Positions 17,525-26,401 of a stretch of DNA of 64,000 nucleotides are shown piece after piece; within the stretch, counting starts at the first letter, position 1; the number at the start of each line of letters is the position of its first letter. The notes below the pieces were generated by a model. It saw only the letters and a list, made by a program, of their open reading frames with translations. It was not told where the DNA came from and searched no databases. The stretch comes from Flavobacterium sharifuzzamanii. Its GTDB lineage: Bacteria; Bacteroidota; Bacteroidia; Flavobacteriales; Flavobacteriaceae. The stretch lies in contig NZ_QJGZ01000036.1 in NCBI RefSeq assembly GCF_003254585.1, positions 124,001 to 188,000 on the forward strand, given 5' to 3'. The position numbers and the translations under genes were made by a program.

Positions 17525-18592
17525 TTACTTTGTTGTTAACAAAAACGTTATAGTATCGACATTGTCTGCGTAATCCCACAATTGCGGTTTTTGGGTTTCG
17601 CCAAATGCTGTACTATTTGCAATTAAATTAGTGCTAACAATACATTGAATTTGATCTGTGTCTTCCTGAAGGCGTTTTTCTAATTCTTCAAGATTTTCGT
17701 AGTATTCATAAAAAACACTCGAAATAGGCGAAGCATAACTCGAATCTTCTTTTAAAGTCAAAAATCCGTTGTCTAATAATTTGAAATTACTCATTAAAAA
17801 TACAGCTTTATTATAATCATAATTATTAGCGTATTTTTCATAATGAATAACATCTTGATATTTGAATATTGCCTGAAAAAATGCTTCAAAAGAGTAGTCT
17901 TTTGGAATAAAAAGTTTAGAAACATTTCGGCATCCTAAACCAAAATATCTGAAAATATCTTCTCCAAGTGCTTCCAATTCTTCAGTAGTTTCTTTTCCAG
18001 TCAAAATCGCAGCCGAATTTCTGTTTTTACGAATAATTGAAGGTTTATCTTTAAAATAATATTCAAAATAACGAGCGGTATTGTTGCTTCCGGTTGCAAT
18101 TACGGCATCAAAGTTTTCAAGTTTTCCTTCTACGAAAGTGATTTTATCTTTGAAATTTTCATCAACAGCAATTAAATATTTAGCTAAAAATGGCAATAAA
18201 TGCTGATCGTTTGACGAAGTTTTGATTAAAGCTCTGTTTCCTGTAATTAAAACCGATAAGAAATCATGAAAACCAACCAGTGGAATGTTTCCAGCTAAAA
18301 TTAAAGCAACGGTTTTTGGATTTTCATTATTTTCATCAATTTTATAAGCCGAAAGCCATTTGTCAATGTTTTCTTTTGTCAAAGCGTCAGCCCAAGATTG
18401 TATAGAGAAATAAACTTGTTCAGGAGTATACCATCCATTATGAGATTGCGATAAATGAATCAGGTTGTTGAAATCATCAAAAAAGATATCATTATATAAA
18501 ACGTCAGATTTTTGCGCAGAAGCGTCTTCAGAAAACTGACTTAAAAATTTTCCTAATTCAACAAAAACACTTTTTTTTGTTTCTAATGTCAT
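17525..18592 (-). CDS. Acyl-CoA reductase (LuxC-like)
   Basis: A 355-residue protein of the aldehyde-dehydrogenase superfamily. Visible patches: VALILAGNIPLVGFHD near residue 94, the cofactor-type motif VIATGSNNTARYFEYYF near 160, and the candidate catalytic Cys in FGLGCRNVSKLF near 225. This matches the acyl-CoA reductase family common in Bacteroidota, whose natural acyl substrate here is unknown. It is divergent from a ferredoxin gene and upstream of serC on the same strand, a neighbourhood I associate with many flavobacteria. Confidence 0.82.
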   Translation of the reverse strand: MTLETKKSVFVELGKFLSQFSEDASAQKSDVLYNDIFFDDFNNLIHLSQSHNGWYTPEQVYFSIQSWADALTKENIDKWLSAYKIDENNENPKTVALILAGNIPLVGFHDFLSVLITGNRALIKTSSNDQHLLPFLAKYLIAVDENFKDKITFVEGKLENFDAVIATGSNNTARYFEYYFKDKPSIIRKNRNSAAILTGKETTEELEALGEDIFRYFGLGCRNVSKLFIPKDYSFEAFFQAIFKYQDVIHYEKYANNYDYNKAVFLMSNFKLLDNGFLTLKEDSSYASPISSVFYEYYENLEELEKRLQEDTDQIQCIVSTNLIANSTAFGETQKPQLWDYADNVDTITFLLTTK

Positions 18593-18648
18593 AATGTTTG
18601 TTTATGAATTGTTTTGATTGTAATTTTGCACAAAAATAAGCATAATTA

Positions 18649-18779
18649 AGTCGAAAGACAAAAGTCCAAAGTGCAAAGTCGAAAGTTGAAAAGGCTTTTA
18701 TACTTTTAACTTTAATACTTTCAAACTTTATGACATATTTTATGACTTTAGACTTTATGACTTTTAAACTTTAAGACTA
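18649..18779. repeat. Inverted degenerate repeats (AAAGTC/GACTTT words)
   Basis: Left arm 18649-18692 is made of GTCGAAAGACAAAAGTCC, AAAGTGCAAAGTCGAAAG and similar. Right arm 18700-18779 repeats ACTTT, GACTTTAGACTTTATGAC, TTTTAAACTTTAAGAC. The two arms are imperfect reverse complements. It lies in the divergent space between the acyl-CoA reductase and the ferredoxin, so promoters must lie inside or beside it. Confidence 0.55.
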
Positions 18780-18784
18780 AAAAG

Positions 18785-19135
18785 ATGGCAATTATTATAA
18801 CTGACGAATGCATCAATTGTGGGGCCTGCGAACCAGAGTGCCCAAATACAGCAATATATGAAGGAGCAGATGATTGGAGATATAAAGACGGGACAAGTCT
18901 TTCTGGAAAAATAGTTTTACCTGACGGAACTGAAGTTGACGCTGATGATGCGCAAACTCCAATTTCTGATGAAATTTATTATATCGTACCAGGAAAATGT
19001 ACAGAATGTAAAGGTTTTCACGATGAGCCGCAGTGTGCTGCTGTTTGTCCTGTTGACTGTTGTGTGCCTGATGATAATCACGTTGAAGACGAAGAAACTT
19101 TGTTAGAAAGACAAGCTTTTTTACATAATGAGTAA
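18785..19135 (+). CDS. 4Fe-4S dicluster ferredoxin
   Basis: A 116-residue ferredoxin (YfhL-like). The first cluster motif is CINCGACEPECP (residues 9-20). The second is CTECKGFHDEPQCAAVCP, with the enlarged spacing between its second and third cysteines typical of the YfhL group. It carries electrons in the cytoplasm. Facing the acyl-CoA reductase, it could have a linked expression pattern, but a direct redox partnership is inference only. Confidence 0.9.
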   Translation: MAIIITDECINCGACEPECPNTAIYEGADDWRYKDGTSLSGKIVLPDGTEVDADDAQTPISDEIYYIVPGKCTECKGFHDEPQCAAVCPVDCCVPDDNHVEDEETLLERQAFLHNE

Positions 19136-19159
19136 AAAAACGCTGTTTAATTAATATAG

Positions 19160-19190
19160 AATCCTGAGTTGAAAAACTCAGGATTTTTTT
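19160..19190 (+). terminator. Rho-independent terminator behind the ferredoxin
   Basis: ATCCTGAGTT (19161-19170) pairs with AACTCAGGAT (19175-19184) across a GAAA tetraloop, followed by a T-tract. Confidence 0.9.
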
Positions 19191-19300
19191 TACCCCTGAT
19201 TTCAGGTATTTGTAAAAGTTAGTTTCTTGATAGCGAATGTTTTATTTTTAGACAGTTGCTTTATTGTTAGAAAAATAATACTTTAGTTGAAAAAATAACA

Positions 19301-20470
19301 ATGCCTATGAAGAAATTGCTACTTTTATTTATCGTTTTACTTAATTATGTAAGCGTCTTTGCACAAAAGGAAGAGTATTCTATTATTGTTAAGGATATAG
19401 AAACCATGGAACCAATACAAAATGCTACGGTTAAAATAATGAAAACCCAGCAGATTTTATTGAGCAATGAAGAAGGAAAAGTTACTTTTATGCTGACTGG
19501 TGGATCTAATGTTCAGGTTTCTGAAACTAATTATGAAGATTTGACCGTACGCTGGACTTCTTTAAATGGAGAGCAAAAATTTGTTGTTTATTTAAAGAGT
19601 AAAAACAATAAATTAGATGAAGTGGTTTTGTCTAAAGAATCTCCAGAAAAAACACTTCAGAAATTGGTTAGCAATTCTACAAAGAAAATTAGTATTTCCC
19701 ATAGACAGAAAGTATATGTTAGAGAGTTTTTTATGCTCGACAATCAGTATACGTATTATAATGACGGATTGGTAAATTTTCAATTTGATAAGAATAATAA
19801 TGAAACCACTTTACTGGTTGAACAAAATCGTTCTTACGGATTATTAGAAGCTGATGTCAGCGCGGATTTAAAGGGCTATAATTTGAATAATATAATGGAG
19901 AATTATTCGAATTTTAAATACTTAGAACCTTTATTGGATTCAAAAGCGAAAAAGGAATATGATTTTACAACCAAAGGACATTCTAAAAATAAAGATTATT
20001 ATGTAATGTCGGTTGTTCCGTTGGATAAAGCCAAAGAAGCAATTGATAATTTCGAAATCATTTATGATCCTTTAAAAAAGATTATTGTAGAATTTACTAT
20101 TTCTGTTACACCTGCAACTCTTGATAAAGTAGAAGAGAAGACAAAGGAAGGTGATAAAAACATGACAAAATCGTTTGTTAAGGTCAATTACAGATGGGAT
20201 GGGACTGATTACTACTTATTAAGCTCCAATGAAGAAATAGGCTATAATCTTGTTTTGAAAGATAAAACTAAAAATATTCAAGTAAGAAATAGTTTTGTAA
20301 CAACAGGTTTCAATAAACAAAATTTCACTTATAACGAAAGTGACGTCTTTAAGGAAAAATCACTTTTCAATAAGAAAAACAAAATCCTAACCAATTATTG
20401 GGATATTTCGGGATTTACAGCAACCGATGAAGAAAAAGCAATCATCGCTTCTTTAGAATTTAAATTGTAA
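19301..20470 (+). CDS. Exported protein with carboxypeptidase-like regulatory domain
   Basis: A 389-residue protein with a signal peptide (residues 1-21, cleaved near VFA-Q). Residues about 25-95 form a CarboxypepD_reg-like beta-sandwich (VKDIETMEPIQNATVKIMKT ... EGKVTFML). The remainder is beta-rich, of the type often seen in Bacteroidota surface or outer-membrane-associated proteins. No TonB plug or barrel is present. Role unknown. The short first codons MPMKK leave Met3 as an alternative start. Confidence 0.7.
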   Translation: MPMKKLLLLFIVLLNYVSVFAQKEEYSIIVKDIETMEPIQNATVKIMKTQQILLSNEEGKVTFMLTGGSNVQVSETNYEDLTVRWTSLNGEQKFVVYLKSKNNKLDEVVLSKESPEKTLQKLVSNSTKKISISHRQKVYVREFFMLDNQYTYYNDGLVNFQFDKNNNETTLLVEQNRSYGLLEADVSADLKGYNLNNIMENYSNFKYLEPLLDSKAKKEYDFTTKGHSKNKDYYVMSVVPLDKAKEAIDNFEIIYDPLKKIIVEFTISVTPATLDKVEEKTKEGDKNMTKSFVKVNYRWDGTDYYLLSSNEEIGYNLVLKDKTKNIQVRNSFVTTGFNKQNFTYNESDVFKEKSLFNKKNKILTNYWDISGFTATDEEKAIIASLEFKL

Positions 20471-20485
20471 TTATAAATAGAAATG

Positions 20486-20518
20486 AAAAATCCTGAACAT
20501 AATGTTCAGGATTTTTTT
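20486..20518 (+). terminator. Rho-independent terminator
   Basis: AAAAATCCTGAACA (20486-20499) pairs with TGTTCAGGATTTTT across a TA-rich loop, then a T-tract. It ends the gene at 19301-20470 and faces the 3' end of the TonB receptor gene. Confidence 0.88.
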
Positions 20519-20521
20519 GTT

Positions 20522-20550
20522 TTGTCAGGTTGAACGGAGTCAAAGCTCTC
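20522..20550. repeat. Fragment of a GTCAGGTTGAACGGAGTC-type intergenic repeat
   Basis: TTGTCAGGTTGAACGGAGTC, AAAGCTCTC stands out from its AT-rich surroundings. I recall near-identical words (TTGAGCGGAGTCGAA type) scattered in intergenic regions of many Bacteroidota genomes. Only one arm is present here. Assignment is from memory. Confidence 0.35.
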
Positions 20551-20559
20551 TTTTAATAA

Positions 20560-23193
20560 TTAAAAATTAAATCCAAGTCTTGCATAGTAATAAGCTCCGC
20601 TGAAACCCATTTGTACAGCATCCCAATAACCTCCAGCTTCTGTATTTCCTTGTTCGTCTTGTTTAGTTGGGTATACATTAAATAAGTTGTTGCTTCCTAA
20701 AGTCAGTTTTAAGCTTTTTGTAAACTGATAGCCAACAGTTAAATCGGTAATCAATCTCGGATTGTAAACATCATCTTCATCAGCATAATCAACCAAAACT
20801 ACTTTGCTGAAACGAGTAAAAGCTAAACCAGCATCAAATTTGTTTTTAGCATAAGTAAGGTTTAAACCAAATTTATTGTCTGGAGCAGAAGCTAGTAAAA
20901 ATGCTTTTTCACGTTTTCCGAAGAAAATAGCTTCGTCAAGAGTGCCATTTTTAACTTTGTCAATTTTCATGTCGTTGATGTTTCCGACTAAAGTTGCACC
21001 AAACTGACCGAAATCAAAATTTTTCTTCCAAGAGAAAACCAAATCCAAACCATGTGTGCTTGTGTCAACTCCATTTACGAAAAATTGAGCTTCGGAAACA
21101 CCAAGATTTAAAGAACTGGCATCAAAATATCCTGTTAAAACGATACGGTCTTTTACCTGAATATAGTAGCCGTCAACTGTAGCTGTAAAATCGCCAAAAG
21201 ATGCAGTGAAACCTAAAGAAGCATTTACGGCTTTTTCTTCATTTAATTTCTGAATTCCGAACGCTCTTGTTACAGGACTATCGTTTGGAGCCAATAAAAC
21301 TTCTGTTGCTCCGCTTGCGTTAAAGTTGGTAAAACGCAAATTATAGTAAATTTGAGCTAAAGATGGCGCACGGAAACCTGTACTTATCGATCCTCTAGCA
21401 TTGATATGATCTGTAATTTTAAGTCTCGACGCTAATTTTCCGTTTAATGTACTTCCGAAATCACTATAATTTTCAAAACGCAAAGCTCCGCTTAACATCC
21501 AAGCTTCAGTAACATCCAATTCGGCATCAGTATAAAGAGAGAAATTGGTTCTGTCTTTATTCACTTCGTTTGCAGGGCTGTATCCAGGGAAACCTTGTGA
21601 ACCTCCAGGTCTTGGTTCTCCAGTTACAGGATCAATTGGTGCGCTTTGTGTTGTTGGATCAGTAATAGGTTTTCCGTTTGTGTCATAAGTTGCGTATGAA
21701 CCTTCTTCACCGGCAAAAATTTCAAATTGTTCCACTCTAAATTCTGCTCCAAAAGCAATATTTAAACCTTTTAAAACATCTCCATAATTTTTAGAAATAT
21801 CAAAATTTGTGGTGTTTTGAAGTAAACTGTGTCCTCCAGCATCAAATTCATGAGGGGATTTTTCTTCAAGAGAAGCATTTATAGTTCCTTTAATATCGTA
21901 TTGGAATTTGTTCTTACCAAAAGTATTGCTCAAATCAAATTTCCATCCGCCAGAAGATTCGGTTCTAATTCCTGCTGCGATAGAATTATCATTAATTTTA
22001 GAAGTAATTCTTGGAGTATATCCTCCTGGATAAACAGATTCTACAACTCTTTCGCCATCATTTCGAGTAAAAGCATAAGCATCTGTATCTCTGAAGTTGC
22101 TTCCTCCAAAAGCATAAAATTCGGTTTTCTCAGAAATAGGAATTGCTAAATTGGCGAATAAGTTAACACCTGTCATTTCAGCGTCTCCAAAACCTTTTCT
22201 AAAATCATAAGCAGGTCTTAGCGTTTTGTTTTTGCTTAAAAATTCTCCTGTAACATTTACATAACCACCTTTAGAGCCAATTCCGGTTCCATAGTTTGCA
22301 GCAACTCTAACAGAACCTCCATCAAAATCCTGATCTTTTCCATAAGAGTTTCCATTTCCATTCTGATCCAATCTAAATCCTTTTGTGTTTGGAGTTCCTG
22401 GCAAGAATTCACCTTTGGCATGTGTGTTAAAAACACCATACGTAATAGAACCTGTTAACTCGTCAACGTTGTCATTTGTTACAATATTAATAACTCCTGC
22501 AATGGCATCAGAACCATATTGAGCAGAAGCACCATCGCGTAGAATTTCAATTCTTTTAATAGATGCGGCGGGAATCGCATTCAAATCTGTTCCTGTGTTT
22601 CCACGTCCGCGAGTTCCAAATAAATTGATTAGAGAAGATTGATGCCTTCTTTTTCCGTTAATCAAAACCAAAGTCTGATCTGGCCCCATACCTCTCAAAG
22701 AAGCAGGATCAACGTGGTCGGCACCATCAGACCCTGATTGTTTATTGGCATTAAATGAGGGAGCGACATATTGCAATAGCTGATTAATTTCGATTTTACC
22801 GCTTTGTGTCGTAACATCCTTTACATTGATTACATCAATAGGAACTGCAGAATTTACAACGGTTCTCTTAGCATTTCTAGAACCCACCACAACAACGTCA
22901 TTTAAAACCTGGCCATCATTCTCACTTAAAGTAACATTTATTTTATCTCCAGAAGCTGTTTTTTCAACTGTTGTGAATCCTACATAACTGAAAACCAAAG
23001 TTGCGCCTTCTTTAACTTTTATTCTGAAGCTTCCCTCAAAATCGGTAGAAACACCATTAGAGGTTCCTTTTTCGACAATATTAACACCTGGAAGCGGATT
23101 TCCAGTTTTATCTTTTACAAGACCCGAGACCTCTTTTTGCGCAAAAAGAAATGCTGAATTCAGCAGAAATAGTAATAATGCAATCTTTTTCAT
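20560..23193 (-). CDS. TonB-dependent outer membrane receptor
   Basis: The start at 23193 (MKKIALLLFLLNSAFLFAQK) gives a clean signal peptide; the open frame continues 46 codons further upstream without a plausible leader, so I reject the longer form. About 877 residues. A CarboxypepD_reg-like domain follows the signal (VSGLVKDKTGNPLPGVNIVE ... LVFSYVGF), then a plug (LNDVVVVGSR ... VLINGKRRHQSS ... RIEILRDGASAQYGSDAIAGVI) and a beta-barrel ending in an aromatic residue (YYARLGFNF). It imports a substrate across the outer membrane using TonB energy. No SusD partner is adjacent, so it is not a SusC-type glycan system, and the ligand is unknown. Confidence 0.9.
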   Translation of the reverse strand: MKKIALLLFLLNSAFLFAQKEVSGLVKDKTGNPLPGVNIVEKGTSNGVSTDFEGSFRIKVKEGATLVFSYVGFTTVEKTASGDKINVTLSENDGQVLNDVVVVGSRNAKRTVVNSAVPIDVINVKDVTTQSGKIEINQLLQYVAPSFNANKQSGSDGADHVDPASLRGMGPDQTLVLINGKRRHQSSLINLFGTRGRGNTGTDLNAIPAASIKRIEILRDGASAQYGSDAIAGVINIVTNDNVDELTGSITYGVFNTHAKGEFLPGTPNTKGFRLDQNGNGNSYGKDQDFDGGSVRVAANYGTGIGSKGGYVNVTGEFLSKNKTLRPAYDFRKGFGDAEMTGVNLFANLAIPISEKTEFYAFGGSNFRDTDAYAFTRNDGERVVESVYPGGYTPRITSKINDNSIAAGIRTESSGGWKFDLSNTFGKNKFQYDIKGTINASLEEKSPHEFDAGGHSLLQNTTNFDISKNYGDVLKGLNIAFGAEFRVEQFEIFAGEEGSYATYDTNGKPITDPTTQSAPIDPVTGEPRPGGSQGFPGYSPANEVNKDRTNFSLYTDAELDVTEAWMLSGALRFENYSDFGSTLNGKLASRLKITDHINARGSISTGFRAPSLAQIYYNLRFTNFNASGATEVLLAPNDSPVTRAFGIQKLNEEKAVNASLGFTASFGDFTATVDGYYIQVKDRIVLTGYFDASSLNLGVSEAQFFVNGVDTSTHGLDLVFSWKKNFDFGQFGATLVGNINDMKIDKVKNGTLDEAIFFGKREKAFLLASAPDNKFGLNLTYAKNKFDAGLAFTRFSKVVLVDYADEDDVYNPRLITDLTVGYQFTKSLKLTLGSNNLFNVYPTKQDEQGNTEAGGYWDAVQMGFSGAYYYARLGFNF

Positions 23194-23345
23194 AGTTGTT
23201 GGTTTATTGGTTTGTTTTTTGTTGATTAGTTTTATAAAAGTAATGTTTTTTAACAAAAATTTAATAAAATGTTTAAAAATTTCATTGCGTATATCTAAAA
23301 TTATATTATTGGCCATTTTTACTTCGTGCAAGAGCTATTAAATCT

Positions 23346-23353
23346 TATATTTG
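23346..23353 (+). promoter_or_regulatory. Candidate -7 box upstream of ychF
   Basis: TATATTTG fits the Bacteroidota/Flavobacterium -7 consensus TAnnTTTG exactly and lies about 135 nt before the ychF start. I see no good -33 TTTG at the usual spacing, so this is a weak prediction. Confidence 0.35.
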
Positions 23354-23487
23354 CAAAATTTTAAAGCCAAAAAATAGCATTTTGGCAGAAAATGATAAAA
23401 CATGTAAATCATAAGGCATTAAATCACAAGGTTTAATGAGAAGGGTTTAAATTTGAAGACCCGCATAAAATAAATAGAAACAAACAG

Positions 23488-24582
23488 ATGAAAGCAGGAA
23501 TTGTAGGATTACCAAATGTTGGAAAATCAACATTATTTAATTGTTTATCTAATGCAAAAGCGCAGAGTGCAAACTTTCCGTTTTGTACAATCGAGCCAAA
23601 TATTGGTGTTGTAAACGTTCCAGATCCAAGAATCAACAAATTGGAAGAATTGGTAAAACCAGAACGCGTTCAAATGGCAACTGTAGATATCGTTGATATT
23701 GCAGGTTTAGTAAAGGGAGCAAGTAAAGGTGAAGGTCTTGGAAACCAGTTTTTAGGAAACATTAGAGAGTGTAATGCTATCATTCACGTTTTGCGTTGTT
23801 TTGACAATGATAATATTGTACACGTTGACGGAAACGTAAATCCAATTCGTGATAAAGAAACTATCGATATCGAATTGCAGTTAAAAGATTTAGAAACAAT
23901 CGAAAAACGTTTAGAGAAAGTAAAACGTGCTGCAAAAACAGGAAATAAAGAGGCTCAAACAGAAGAAGCTTTATTAAACAGAATTAGAGAAGCCTTATTG
24001 CAAGCAAAGTCTGCAAGAACAATCGTTCCTCAAAATAATGACGAAGAAGTTCTTATGGAAAGTTTCCAATTAATTACTGCAAAACCAGTTTTATACGTTT
24101 GTAACGTTGACGAAAGTTCAGCTGTAAACGGAAATAAATATGTGGATCAAGTTCGTGAATTAGTAAAAGATGAAGAAGCTGAAGTTATTGTACTTTCAGT
24201 AGGAGCAGAGGCTGATATCACAGAATTAGAAAGCTACGAAGAGCGTCAAGTTTTTCTTGAAGATATGGGATTAGAAGAGCCAGGAGCATCAGTTTTAATT
24301 CGTGCCGCTTACAAATTATTAAAACAGCAAACTTACTTTACAGCTGGTGTAAAAGAGGTTCGCGCTTGGACAATCAATATTGGAGCAACTGCACCACAAG
24401 CAGCAGGAGTTATCCATACCGACTTTGAAAAAGGATTTATCCGTGCAGAGGTAATATCATACGACGATTACGTTCAGTACGGTTCTGAGGCAAAAGCAAA
24501 AGAAGCTGGAAAATTCAGAGTGGAAGGAAAAGAATATATCGTGAAAGATGGTGATGTAATGCATTTCCGTTTTAACGTTTAA
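23488..24582 (+). CDS. ychF: Redox-regulated ATPase/GTPase YchF (Obg family)
   Basis: A 364-residue P-loop protein. G1 is GLPNVGKST (residues 6-14). DIAGLVKGASKGEGLGNQFL carries G3 and the Obg-type region, and the G4 position reads NVDE (YVCNVDESS), consistent with the ATP preference of YchF. The C-terminal TGS domain (AWTINIGATAPQAAGVIHTDFEKGFIRAE ... KDGDVMHFRFNV) is complete. It binds ribosomes and responds to oxidative stress in other bacteria. It is monocistronic here, with its own terminator. Confidence 0.95.
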   Translation: MKAGIVGLPNVGKSTLFNCLSNAKAQSANFPFCTIEPNIGVVNVPDPRINKLEELVKPERVQMATVDIVDIAGLVKGASKGEGLGNQFLGNIRECNAIIHVLRCFDNDNIVHVDGNVNPIRDKETIDIELQLKDLETIEKRLEKVKRAAKTGNKEAQTEEALLNRIREALLQAKSARTIVPQNNDEEVLMESFQLITAKPVLYVCNVDESSAVNGNKYVDQVRELVKDEEAEVIVLSVGAEADITELESYEERQVFLEDMGLEEPGASVLIRAAYKLLKQQTYFTAGVKEVRAWTINIGATAPQAAGVIHTDFEKGFIRAEVISYDDYVQYGSEAKAKEAGKFRVEGKEYIVKDGDVMHFRFNV

Positions 24583-24627
24583 TTTTTTTTCTTGAGATAA
24601 AAGAGTAAAGAAGAAAGATAATAGATT

Positions 24628-24659
24628 AAAACTGCTGGAGAGATTCAGCAGTTTTTTTG
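24628..24659 (+). terminator. Terminator behind ychF
   Basis: AAAACTGCTG (24628-24637) pairs with CAGCAGTTTT (24646-24655) across an 8-nt loop, followed by a T-tract. Confidence 0.88.
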
Positions 24660-24684
24660 TGCTTTAAAATATACAGTCACAAAG

Positions 24685-24788
24685 TTTGTCATCCTGAGGA
24701 ACGAAGGATCGCAAACGAAACTCTACAAAGATTGGCGACTTAGATTACGGAAATTCGAGTGTGATCCTTCGTTCCTCAGGATGACAAA
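24685..24788. repeat. 26-bp perfect inverted repeat (GTCATCCTGAGGAACGAAGG type)
   Basis: Left arm 24685-24710 and right arm 24763-24788 are exact reverse complements (26 nt; core CCTGAGGAACGAAGGATC), separated by 52 nt. No transposase or gene lies between them. Words of this kind occur as dispersed palindromic repeats in many bacterial genomes, including Bacteroidota, so this looks like a REP/BIME-like element. The whole 24583-24948 gap (366 bases) otherwise holds the ychF terminator, this element and a small palindrome. Confidence 0.75.
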
Positions 24789-24829
24789 AAAAGACAAAAA
24801 AAAGAGAATAAAAAATCCGTTTAAATCCG

Positions 24830-24845
24830 CGCTTTCGCGAAAGCG
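24830..24845. repeat. 16-bp perfect palindrome CGCTTTCGCGAAAGCG
   Basis: A perfect self-complementary 16-mer flanked by imperfect copies of AATCCG (AAAAATCCGTTTAAATCCG to the left, TCTGTAAAATCCGCG to the right). It lies in the leader of the TIGR02117 gene. It could be a dyad protein-binding site or part of a repeat element. Confidence 0.5.
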
Positions 24846-24948
24846 AATCTGTAAAATCCGCGTCCCATTTTAGCAACTGAAAATTTTTGGCTTAAAAATT
24901 GGTTACAGAAAAATTAACCAATTACTAATCTAAAATCAACCAATCAAA

Positions 24949-25626
24949 ATGCTAAAAAAATCATTCAAAATTTTAGGCTGGACACTTTTCGGAATCTTTA
25001 GTTTTCTAGCTCTTTACATTTCATCTGTTTTGATTATTTCTAGAATTACAGTCAATTCAGATATTGCAAAAGTAGAAGAGCGAGATGCCGTTCCCATTTA
25101 TATTCTTTCAAACGGAGTGCATACCGATATTGTGGTTCCGATAAAAAATGAAATCAAAGACTGGCGAAACGAAATTCAGTTTAATCAAACCCAATCAAAG
25201 GATTCTTTAATGAATTATATTGCTTTTGGCTGGGGAGATAAAGGTTTTTATCTTGAAACACCAGAATGGTCAGATTTAAAAGCAAGTACAGCTTTCAAAG
25301 CAGCATTCGGAATCAGTTCATCTGCTGTGCATGCGACGTTTTTCAATCAATTAAGAGAAGGAGATGACTGCAAACGCATTTTGATTTCAAGAGAAAACTA
25401 TCAAAACTTAGTCAATTATATCTCTAATAGTTTTAGCGATCCAATTCATCCACAATGGATTGAAGGTCATAGCTATGGAAAGAAAGATGCTTTCTATGAA
25501 GCTAAAGGAAGTTACAGTCTTTTTTATACTTGTAATACTTGGGCAAATAATGCTCTAAAAGCAGCCAACCAAAAAGCAAGTTTATGGACAGTTTATGATA
25601 AAGGGATTTTTTGTCATTATAAATAA
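24949..25626 (+). CDS. TIGR02117 family protein (DUF2459)
   Basis: A 225-residue protein with one N-terminal membrane helix (about 8-30). Conserved patches SNGVHTDIVVPI, FGWGDKGFYLETPEW, AVHATFFNQ and FYTCNTWANNALKAA match the DUF2459/TIGR02117 family. The Cys, His and Asn arrangement recalls papain-like or NlpC/P60-like folds, but activity has not been established to my knowledge. It is probably periplasmic. It starts a plus-strand series of small envelope-related genes. Confidence 0.85.
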   Translation: MLKKSFKILGWTLFGIFSFLALYISSVLIISRITVNSDIAKVEERDAVPIYILSNGVHTDIVVPIKNEIKDWRNEIQFNQTQSKDSLMNYIAFGWGDKGFYLETPEWSDLKASTAFKAAFGISSSAVHATFFNQLREGDDCKRILISRENYQNLVNYISNSFSDPIHPQWIEGHSYGKKDAFYEAKGSYSLFYTCNTWANNALKAANQKASLWTVYDKGIFCHYK

Positions 25627-25634
25627 TTTGCGAC

Positions 25635-26327
25635 ATGAAAAAGCTGATTTTAATTTTAGCAATATTATCATTTGTTATTTCCTGTAAAAAAGCAGACGCA
25701 CCTGTAGAATTTGGAGGTTTGGCATTTTTATTTGAAAGCCCTCAGCCAATTAATGATTCTGAGTTAAGTAGCTTTCCTTCTAAATTTAACGGTACATATA
25801 TGAGTTCAGATTCTACTTTTTTAAGAATTGATGATAATGGGATTTTTCAAGATTACTTTTTTAAATTTAGAGTTCATCGGCAAAAATTAGATTCTTTAAA
25901 ATCGGAATATGATCTTATTGATGGAAGATTAATTACTAAGGATAAAAAAGAAAAATTTGATATACTTAAAAAAGGAGACTCGATTGAATTGTCTCAAAGA
26001 GATACAGATACATTATTCAGATTGTCATATAATCAGAAATTAAAACGCATTAACGGGCAGTTGGTTTTAAGTACAAGAGATTCTATTTTTTGGAAAATAA
26101 AAACGATTACATTAGAAAAGGATATTCTTAGAATTAAAAATATTTATCTGCCACAAGATTTAAGGAAATTAGATTCGGTGACTACTATAAAAGCAAAAAT
26201 GCTCGATTCACTTTCTTATTTGATAAAACCAACAAGAAAAGAATTTAAAAATGTTCTAAAAATTAAAGAGTTAGGTTATGATCAAGTATATAAAAAAGTA
26301 TCAAGCCAAAACATGGTAAAAATGTAA
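25635..26327 (+). CDS. Putative lipoprotein, unknown
   Basis: A 230-residue protein with a signal and a good lipobox (FVISC, Cys17). The mature part begins KKADAPVEFGG and is rich in charged residues and beta-type stretches such as STFLRIDDNGIFQDYFFKF. I do not recognise a family. It lies 8 nt after the TIGR02117 gene, so it is probably co-transcribed. Confidence 0.65.
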   Translation: MKKLILILAILSFVISCKKADAPVEFGGLAFLFESPQPINDSELSSFPSKFNGTYMSSDSTFLRIDDNGIFQDYFFKFRVHRQKLDSLKSEYDLIDGRLITKDKKEKFDILKKGDSIELSQRDTDTLFRLSYNQKLKRINGQLVLSTRDSIFWKIKTITLEKDILRIKNIYLPQDLRKLDSVTTIKAKMLDSLSYLIKPTRKEFKNVLKIKELGYDQVYKKVSSQNMVKM

Positions 26328-26401
26328 AATCTTGCTAAAATCCAAGAAGTCAAAAATTTTCATTAATGCTTAAATTTGAGTGAATATCAAAAAATAAGCA
26401 A

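Noticed and set aside
23194..23331. 46-codon N-terminal extension of the TonB receptor
   Set aside because: It would put a charged, non-signal segment before a perfect signal peptide, while the Met at 23193 gives the standard receptor start.
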